A stretch of DNA of 64,000 nt from Ashinkailepas kermadecensis (taxonomy: Eukaryota > Arthropoda > Thecostraca > Neolepadidae): the NCBI GenBank assembly GCA_034440615.1, contig JAOTOM010001521.1:1-64000 (forward strand), given 5' to 3'. The position numbers were made by a program, and so were the translations under genes. This document shows positions 55,904 through 64,000 of this stretch, one piece after another. Positions within the stretch are counted from its first letter, which is position 1, and every line of letters starts with the position of its first letter. The notes under the pieces were generated by a model. The model saw nothing but the letters and a program-made list of their open reading frames with translations, did not search any database and was not told the origin of the DNA.

Positions 55904-57020
55904 TTGGAAACTTTTCAATTGCATTTGCGCATGAATGACGGTTCTGCACAATCAGCACCCGTCACGCCCGGGCCACCGGTGGACTCGGCTGCAGTCTGGG
56001 CTATATCCAGCATCACCTTTCAGCTGCTGAATGTTCAGCTCTCCTCCCAAAGCTCCCTGACATCCGAGCTGACCTACAGCTATGCAATGCCGATGTCGTC
56101 TGCTTCACTGAGACCAAACTTAAGTCCGGCACCCAGACCGTCCAGCAATCTTCCCGGATATCGCGTCTTCAGACAAGACGGAGACATCGGCATCAAGAGG
56201 AATGGAGGTGGCATCGCCATCTACATCTAGGGCACTCTCCAAGTCAGCAAGATCGCCACAGCTATGCCATCCAACTCGTGTTCACATGCCGAATATATCT
56301 AGCTTAGTGTGAAGCCAAGCAAAAACGTTCTACAACTATCGGATGCACCTACCGACCACCATTCTCAGCTGCATCACAGATAAACAGATACTTCATCGAC
56401 ATCGAGAAGCAACTGCAGACTATAATCACGGCACAACTCTCCCATCGCATCACGTAGCCGGTGATTTGAGCTTCGACGCACAAACGAACCATATAGCTCA
56501 TCGTCGTCTTCTCGTAGATAGATACGGGCTGCGTAATATATTGCACCGAACAGCCGACATCACCACACGGTGGCAGGTCGGCCAAATTCACACACATCAC
56601 ATCACATATATTGCACCAGTCCACCTTCTACCGTGGCGTCACTCGGTCTGTGCTGGATGTGGTGCTGGTGTCAGTTGAGTTGTATAATGCCAGTGTCCCG
56701 CCTGTGTCTACTGTGCAGACCTGTGACTTCACCTCACGCCACCGCCGCGTTATCATCAGCACTGCCATACCGCGAACCAAACCCAAACCCGTGTACAGGA
56801 CAGGGCGCAACTGGCGCGATCTGAGCACAGAGGCGTTTCTGGTCGATGTTCGTGAAGCTGATCGGCGAGTGCTAGTCAGGAGAGAGGGCACGTGCGAACA
56901 GCAGCGGAGCGCGTTCTCAGATGAAATGAATCCCATGCTCGACATATTTGCCCTGTCCGCAGATTTAGGGTTCAGAGCCCGTTCCCACCGCCTGACAACG
57001 ACGACACGCTGGACCTAATA
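55904..57020 (+). pseudogene. Endonuclease region of the second-type LINE, frameshifted
   Basis: It starts with VTPGPPVDSAAVWAISSITF in one frame and moves to the next for the CFTETKL motif (catalytic Glu). Later pieces are FRPPFSAASQINRYFIDIEK-like text near 56360 and the region at 56611-57018. At least three frame changes and an in-frame TAG near 56455 show it is dead. Confidence 0.7.
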
Positions 57021-57213
57021 TGCCAGTAAAGGGAAGCACTAAGCGACTTAGACAAAGACACCTACCGGCATCTCAACACTTTGGTCAACGTGCCATTAGA
57101 AAAGATATGTGGAAAAAGATCACCGAGATCATCACCACCATGTCAGCATCCTCATTGTACAATTACGATCTGTCATAGCGCCCATACGCGGTCCGTCAAC
57201 TCAGCCTGCCAAT

Positions 57214-57409
57214 CAGAGGCGCAGTCAAGGGGAGACCGCCGCCCACCCACTCTTAGCAAACAAAAATACACTAGATGAAGCGAGATATTTTGAGATATCG
57301 CCGTAGATAACCAAAAATTTTCGGCGCGCCTCGAGCGCCGAAAGCCTCCTCTGTTTCGTGTAATTTTTCATTGGTCTTGCCCCTTAGGAAAATCCTGGCT
57401 GCGCCACTG
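57214..57409. mobile_element. 196-bp hAT-like MITE inside the LINE
   Basis: The left end CAGAGGCGCAGTCAAGG and right end TCCTGGCTGCGCCACTG are inverted matches with a few changes. The 8-bp target CTGCCAAT is present on both sides (57206-57213 and 57410-57417). It is non-coding and inserted after the LINE was in place. Confidence 0.85.
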
Positions 57410-57589
57410 CTGCCAATCTGATCGTTTGACGAGCGGAACAACTATTTTACATTTATCGGCACACAAACTCGGGACGCCGTCGGTGCTGAGTTTAATCGTT
57501 CTGGTCGCGGCATTTGAATGTCAGACGCCGACGTGTAAATAATGGCTCACTCATCACCCCCTCGGTGACTTAATCAGCTTAGACAAGGA

Positions 57590-58960
57590 CTCTGGCATAG
57601 AAGGTGGTGTACCTATCAGTATTCTAAAGCTTCGTTTCGATGTCATCGGCTACCTTTTACTACGCACCATTAACTCAAGCATAGTCACCGAGACTGTGCC
57701 CGCCAGCTGGAAAAGTGTCGTGGTCATTCCTCCTCACAAAAGGAACGACCCTTCAAGAGCATCAAATTTTCGGTCAATCACTATTGTTTCGGTCATATGC
57801 CAAATTGTAGAGAAACTTGTACACCAGCAACTGAACACCTATCTCAGTCGTCCTGACATTTTCAGTTCTGAACAGCATGGATTCATGGAATGCCATTCTA
57901 ACGCCGCAGCTCTTTTATCGGCTACTGATGACGTTCTAAAGGGCATGGATCGATCCGAAATTTCGTTACTAACCCTGATAGGTTTGGGTCGCTGTTTAGA
58001 CGTTGTACACCATTCTGCATTACCCAATAAGCTTTAGCAACTCCAAATTTCCACCGGATGGTTTGAGAGTTATCTTGAGGGCTGCACCCAACGTGTCAGA
58101 GCGGGCGAAGCACTCTGACTCACAAATCATCAACACAAACACGTTCCAAAGGTCGTGCCTAGGGTACTTATTCTACAACATCATCAGCACCGACATCACA
58201 TGTTTCATCCCATCAGATCTTCAGAATGGCTTCCGCGTCACCATAGCGCACTGTGCTGACGACACACAGGTGGCGGCTATCACTGGTTCGTGCAGCAGGC
58301 TAACCTGGGCCAAAGCGATAGCTTTAGAGGACGTGCCGGACACAATATGTACTTGGCTTCTCCAGCATGGCATGATGGCATGACCAGCATGGCATGATGG
58401 TCGTTGCAAGAAGACCGAGCTTCTGCTGAGTGGTGACCGTCACCAGCTGATCCAAGTCCCAAATTCACCATCGATCAAGTACATGAACCAATCGCTGCAG
58501 TTTTTTAAGAGTGTGAAAAATACAGGCGTAATCATAGACACCAAAACTATCGTGGGAACAACACACTAGTCATGTTACTGGCCAATGCTTTAGCATCTTG
58601 ATAGTTTTGATGCATGCTGCCAAATGGTGCTCATGGCATGAGCTCAATAAGCATCTCCTGCCTCCCAGCGTATTACCAAGGATTATTGATGCTCTTGCAT
58701 TGTCTCACATTAGGCACTGTGTGCAAGTGTACGGTAGCGCGAACCGAACACGCATTGCAAAATTGCAAAACAGAATATCAATTTTCCCCCTAGGATTTTG
58801 TCAGGTCGTCGCAAATACGCCACATTTCTGATGTGACAGACCAACTAGGATGGCTTTGTGCACCTACGTTTGTGTTATGCTTCGACTTGTGTCTCATTCA
58901 TAGTATTTTGACTTCCAACAAACCCTTGTACTGCGTTCTATCCTGATACACAACTGCTAA
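57590..58960 (+). pseudogene. Reverse transcriptase of the second-type LINE, frameshifted
   Basis: 57696-58037 reads PASWKSVVVIPPHKRNDPSR (fingers), FRSITIVSVICQIVEKLVHQ, SSEQHGF and TLIGLGRCLDVVHH, where the palm Asp has shifted context (family DLSKAFDxVxH). The catalytic box near 58250 is CADDTQVA, with Cys where Tyr or Phe is usual. 58640-58790 reads LPRIIDALALSHIRHCVQVY. The final block LGWLCAPTFVL-like is near 58845. Multiple frameshifts. Confidence 0.75.
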
Positions 58961-60189
58961 CATGTGGCCCGGGGGTACCAGGCAGTCACATCGCCTATAT
59001 CTGCCCCGGGTCGTTAATAATCACGGACAATGGCAATATATGTATCGTGCGGTGTAATTATACAACCAGCATGCCACAGGTGGTGGTTTTGCCAACGTGT
59101 CACACCGAGTGTCTCAGACCAAAATCCGTGACGTCATTAGTCATTCTTGACTCAAATCATCATGCATCGTGTGTGTTGTGTGACCACGAGCTGTGCGTGT
59201 TATGCGATGTATATGTATGTGTGTGTGCGCATTTGGGTTTTGGTCACAGGTACATGTATACGCGCATGCACGCAAGCATATTTGTGTTTGTGTGTACGCT
59301 TTAACTTACTCGACATGCCATGTACTATGTGCTTGTAATGACGATGGACGAAGGACAGCCCTCATTTTGTGGAGCGACCTGATCAGAGGTGCAAAAATGT
59401 GCCAATCGGATGCCCTCTCTTGATTCCAAAGGCCAGTTTTGCTACCTATCACATGCGGCCCTACCTAGTACCTCTTTATGCTTACATTCCAGCGCACACT
59501 ACCGCCACTGAAGATGCAGATCACTACCTAATTATTCTTGGGAGTGCGAACATCGATTTTCCTCAGTCCTATATTTGTTGGTGACAAGAAATATTACATA
59601 GAAGCACATATAAGCAATGCATTAGCAAGCTTAGCAATGGTGCAAAGGTGCAGCGTGACAACAAATGTTCACAATTGTATTGGCACACTGGGTATACTAG
59701 AACTGCAATATGTCAACCAAGAATGTCAAATCAGTGTGCCTACAGAACATACCAATTTGTGTCACGACGCACTTCAGTTGCTAAAAGTGAGTGTATATAA
59801 AATGTCAAAGATGCCAGAACAAGCTGATGTGACTAAAACATCACAATAAAGCTTCCAAAATTGCATTGCAACACCATGGGTACAGAAATGAAACACGAGC
59901 AAACTGGTCCTAGATCTTTGCCATCTAGAGGATTGTCTTCTCCAAAAATACACATATCCTCCATTTTCTAGTTTGAAGGTTGAATGGTGCCACATTCACA
60001 GTGTTGATTTACTATTTGGCATAAGGTTCGCAACTTACTTGGAAGTCACAGGGTGTTTCAAATACTACAAATAGGACGGACACTATCCTCCCAGACTAGG
60101 CATGCTCAACATTTTTTTCTCTAAATCCATGATTCAAAAACATACACTAAACACCAAATGTTGACGTCCACGATATCACAAGGGATCAG
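58961..60189. other. No gene seen
   Basis: TG-rich stretch near 59165-59300. A 103-codon frame at 59538-59849 has no recognised family. Confidence 0.4.
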
Positions 60190-60520
60190 GAAAAGCAAAA
60201 AGGCTAGGTTGGGTTTTTAAGTGCAAGTTTTGAACGAACAAAAATGGCTTGAAAATGTTCTTTTTAACTTAATCTCGCATTTAATGAAATGCTAGATTAG
60301 GTGAGGTTATGCCACATTTTACAAACATTATTTTGTATGCCAAATTACCCAACTCCAAGCCCATTTTTCGTGTTATTTTGCATCTCAACTGAAACGTATG
60401 CAATTGCAAAAGAAATGAGTGGCCACTTCATGTTAACATAAACATTTCATCAGAAAAAGGAATTCCAAGAATTCCAAAAATTACCTTTAGGTACAAATTT
60501 ACCCAGCCATGTTCCTAGGT
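60190..60520. repeat. Further copy of the GGTTA-associated repeat
   Basis: Shares with 5880-6000, 6370-6450 and 7110-7330 the order TTACCCAACTCCAAGCCC, GTGTTATTTTGC, CAACTGAAA, GCAATTGCA, AATGAGTGG, TTTCATCA and CAAATTTACC. It is a single diverged unit. Confidence 0.65.
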
Positions 60521-63190
60521 GTTTCTGAATGATCCTTTGCAATGCATGCTATTTCTTTTTAGATTGCTGTGCAGGCGGTTCAGGTTCCAAGAACAGTCAT
60601 ATTTTTCTAATCTGAGAAATTTCCATCCTTCCATAAATGAATTTTGGACATTAACCATGCAACACAGATGACCCACAATGGCATGATGTGATGGATATTT
60701 ATTGGAAGAATTGCATGATTGATATCAGTTAAATTTTTCAAGGAAATAATGGTTTGATTTATATCTTGGAATCATGGAATTGATGAGAATGGTTATAGGT
60801 AATCGGACATAACTTCGGAGACCATAATTTACTTCGTGTTTGTGATATTCGAGACTGCATTTTGAACATTTCAGTTGGTTTTGGCATTCTTATGACATAG
60901 CAATATGCTTGAACTCCGCCACAAAAAACATGCATAGCTTAGCAATCGCTAGAGAAGGAAACCATGGTCTTCATGACGAGATGATGTTTTGGATATTGGA
61001 AATCCTTGACCAAGCTGTTTTCCTAATCATGATCAGGACTCCAATGAACCCTAAAGTCCCTTGCTACTCACAATTATGTGCATGACGCACAATTAGAGGT
61101 GAACGCACGTTTCCAATCGCTGTTCATCCTATCCCTTGGCGGCTGACAAGGAGACATTCACGATTGGCACAGCTGCGTCATAACTGTATTGGCGCGTAAT
61201 GATGACTAATGTTTGGAATAATTTTTTTTTTAGAAAGTAGTAAACGAAGTTACTTCTTTTTGTTTTGTATTGATACCTCATACCAGTAAAACATACTTCG
61301 TTTGCATATTTAAGTCAGAATTTCTCGTTTTACATCCCCATCATCGAATATGAATTTATAAAGTTCTGTACACCACTTGGCCACCGGCCCTGTCAGTGCG
61401 GACATGTGTAGGGGTGGCGGCTCTGCCGTCGGTGGGGTGTGCGGGTGGTGGCTTCGGTGGTTTGGCGGGTGTGGCGGGTGTTTGGGTGTGGGTCTGTGGC
61501 TGGATGCAATGTATTAGGGGTGTGTGAAAAGTTAGTTAGGTGTGTGATTGTTAGGCCAACCGAGCCTTAACTGAAACTGTTCTGATTGATGATTGAACTG
61601 TGGGGCTTCTGAACAATTTGGGCTTTATCTTTAACTGATACTGCACTTCAACACGGCTGAGCATAAGCTGACTCTTGACTTATACAGGACTAATTAAAAC
61701 TGAGCTAACTCACTCCTTTGCTGATTGTGCCTTTGTCGGGGGGGTGCGTTGTGCTGTGTTTCCCCGCCACCTCCACCACACATTCCCCAAACCCCAGCCG
61801 GCTTGATGATGTTTGAGCTACCGTCCCTAACACGAATTTATGTGTGCGAGTCAAAGTTTTGGGAACACCATATAGGTAAATGAGTGCGTCTAGCCAAATT
61901 AGAAAGATTACGTTGTATTTAGAAAAAATAATGATAAGGCAATTTGCCCTTGGTTACAATGAAATGTTCCGAGATGGGACTTTTGGATGCTAATAGTAGT
62001 ATAATTTTGTACAATGTACCGCACGAAATAGGTGCCTGTGATTGAGCCCCAAGTGGCTTCCGCTGGTCCTTAAAGCTACCTAAAGCACATTCATTCTCCT
62101 TTTTCACTTCACATTCGCTCGTCTCATTCATTCTATCCTTATTAATTAATGAAATACTTGGTCCCCAAATTTTGCTCCCCCCCCCCTTCTCAGCGGTACA
62201 CAAACACATATATCGACGGATCATTGCTCTATTTTTGAAGGTAGGCTGGCCGAATATGTAAATCTTCCACTGCCATCATAGCTGGCCTCGCCATTGTTGA
62301 CAGTGTTCCTCGCCTGGATGAAGGCTTAATGCTACGAGGGGGGCTCATCGAACTGGCTCCGAGGGCTTATACAAGTGCTCTGGTATCTTTGACTGACATA
62401 CCCTAGCTTTTAATGAAAGGTCGGTGCCGCGCCGGGCCTTCTCCGCCGTATACTGATAATGTGCGACCAGGTGAACGTACTCACGAGCGGGCACGGATCC
62501 CTACCACGTTGGGCACGTCCCCTGGCCGTCTTTATAACCTAGCCTGCCCTACCCTTTCAGCCTCGGGGCTTATGGCACGCCAAACCCGTCCGAACGTTCC
62601 CCCCGTGACGAAAGGCTACATGGTTCCGTGCCGAAACGTATAGCGAACGGGGGGCGGACTCATGGACCTTGCAATGTTTTGCCTTAACCTAGTGTTTGGC
62701 GCCAAACTCGACGGACGCAAGGTGGGGCTCGACAGCCCATCCGACCTTGCATACTGTGCCCGACCCCAGCTGTACCCCTGGGTCACAGAGGCCAGCGGGC
62801 TTTTGCAGTCAAAGAGCCAGAGCATGTGCTTAATGCCCCCAAAGTATACAGTCATCGCACCCCTTCTCGCAATTGGACATCATCCAAACGCCGATCATAT
62901 ATGTAGATATAAACAACATTAATTTTCTAGTCAAGTTAAAAATAACTGGCTTTCACACTCATTACCCTTACCCGGGAACGTTTAGTCCATAAGAGAACGC
63001 CTAGCAGGTCGTCTGACTCGCTTATATGTGGATGTACTTTATATGGCACTATTGTTCCTGCTCCGCCGCTGTTCTCGTCCATCACTGCCGACTGCTGCCA
63101 CATAATTTATATCATTAATCTAGTATATTTAAATTTCCATATGCCGCATCTCATTACACCCACGCGTTTCTTACACACACACACTACTCG
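60521..63190. other. No supported gene
   Basis: AT-rich to 61360, then a G-rich GTGGCGGGTGTTTGGG-type tract at 61400-61500. At 62400-62900 there is a CpG-rich stretch with overlapping frames on both strands (76-86 codons); none has a recognised domain. Confidence 0.35.
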
Positions 63191-63204
63191 CCATCTCAAT
63201 CCTT

Positions 63205-63543
63205 GCACGCGACACACTCCCTCCGCGACACACTTCATCCGCGACACACTCCCTCCGCGACACACTCCCTCCACGACACACTCCCTCCGCGACACACTCC
63301 CTCCGCGACACTTCCTCCACGACACACTCCCTCCGAGACACACTCCCTCCGCGACACACTTCCTCCGCGTCACACTCCATCCGTGACACACTTCCTCCGT
63401 GACACACTTCCTCCGTGACACACTCCCTCCACGACACACTCCCTCCGTGACACACTTCCTCCGTGACACACTCCCTCCGCGACACACTTCCTCCGCGACA
63501 CACTCCCTCCGTGACACACTCCCTCCGCGACACACTCCCTCCC
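63205..63543. repeat. 16-bp minisatellite GACACACTCCCTCCGC, about twenty-one units
   Basis: Unit GACACACTCCCTCCGC with TTCC, CCATCC, CACG and GTGA variants. Like the TACGTA satellite it has a 16-bp period and no stops in several phases, giving frames of 120 and 142 codons on the minus strand that are not gene-like. The two satellites share no sequence. Confidence 0.95.
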
Positions 63544-64000
63544 CACCCTGAATTTATCCTATTTGGTCCCCCCCCATAAAACAGGTCACCCCTTTCAGTA
63601 AGTGAATGACGTGGAGGAGACAGAAGCTGGGTGATAGAACTTAGGTTGGTTCGGAAAGGTTTGGAAAAGAGGAAGACATGTCAGGCGTATGACACTCACA
63701 TGCCCGTTGGTCGTCGCCCTCCAGCCGTCGTCACTCTCCGCCGTCCGGCACTTCAATTCACGTCTGCCTCCATTTAAGTGAGTGTGAGAGTCCGTGAGAG
63801 TGATAGAGAGATCTTAAGCGAGAGAGACCGTCCGAGAGCGAGAGTCCGAGGGAGATTGTGCTCCTCCTCCTCCTTCCGAGCCCTTCTGCCAGGCTGCCAA
63901 ATTTTCTTAAATTTCTTAGCTCCGCCTATTCTAATTTCCAGCCACTCCCAGGGCTCCGGATTGGGAGCCTTTTGATTGGTGGGAGTGCTTTTTTTTCGTC
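63544..64000. other. No gene seen; GA-rich tract
   Basis: A purine-rich GAGAG stretch at about 63780-63860 and ordinary sequence up to the window edge. Confidence 0.45.

Larger units (their letters stand above)
55700..58960 (+). mobile_element. Second-type LINE, degenerate, endonuclease plus reverse transcriptase
   Basis: The element reads through an endonuclease (PKLPDIRADLQLCNADVVCF then TETKL at about 56050-56120; GD-DAQTN near 56460; a C-terminal block SVLDVVLVS and RTGRNWRDLSTEAF at 56650-56840) into a reverse transcriptase. It belongs to a different family from the CR1-like copies. A 196-bp MITE interrupts the linker (57214-57409). The ends are not defined; the coding match fades near 58950. 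Confidence 0.75.

Noticed and set aside
62413..62922. Overlapping 76-86-codon frames in CpG-rich DNA
   Set aside because: No recognisable domain, and frames on both strands compete.
63107..63535. 142- and 120-codon minus-strand frames of Arg-Gly-Gly-Ser-Val-Ser repeats
   Set aside because: Produced by the 16-bp CACTCCCTCCGC array.

Overview
This window looks like repeat-rich nuclear DNA of an animal, most likely an arthropod. The reasons are GGTTA/TTAGG-type tracts, several non-LTR retrotransposons, many DNA-transposon relics, tRNA-derived SINEs, and one split exon whose protein resembles an arthropod membrane adenylyl cyclase. Nothing is bacterial in layout: there are no operons and no Shine-Dalgarno pattern. 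I cannot name the species; a chelicerate such as a tick is only a guess.

Layout. 0-5.4 kb: a 5.4-kb element with 18-bp perfect terminal inverted repeats (TIRs) and an 8-bp target-site duplication (TSD), the signature of the hAT superfamily. It is interrupted by a 5'-truncated CR1-like LINE and a small MITE. 5.5-7.4 kb: degenerate GGTTA-rich repeat units. 8.15-9.9 kb: a TTAA-flanked element loaded with AGGTCA motifs, followed directly by an 8-bp-TSD element whose sister copy lies at 53.3 kb. 11.5-15.1 kb: a 75-bp minisatellite split by an element filled with a GGGGCCCC/ATTTT array. 18.5-21.0 kb: a 16-bp TACGTA satellite that flips orientation. 22.6-27.2 kb: a nearly full-length CR1-like LINE on the minus strand (ORF1 with esterase domain, ORF2 endonuclease and reverse transcriptase), broken by a nested LINE piece. 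28.5-29.8 kb: a decayed PIF/Harbinger transposase. 30-38.9 kb: a patchwork of at least three CR1-like subfamilies, with a tRNA-derived SINE. 39.0-39.3 kb: a perfect 133-bp hairpin around a T43 tract. 40.5-43.3 kb: a large fold-back element. 50.4-54.4 kb: four unrelated minisatellites around the single recognisable host exon (adenylyl cyclase, 52890-53035, + strand). 55.7-58.95 kb: a degenerate LINE of another type carrying a 196-bp MITE with a perfect 8-bp TSD. 63.2-63.5 kb: another 16-bp minisatellite.

How it works together: the only host gene I can support is the adenylyl cyclase. The rest reads as intronic or intergenic DNA colonised in layers, and the nesting order can be read from interrupted elements and TSDs. 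Most long open frames here come from tandem repeats that lack stop codons and should not be taken as genes. I found no clearly new functional system. The most unusual objects are the repeat arrays carried inside TIR elements, the orientation-switching satellite and the perfect hairpin.
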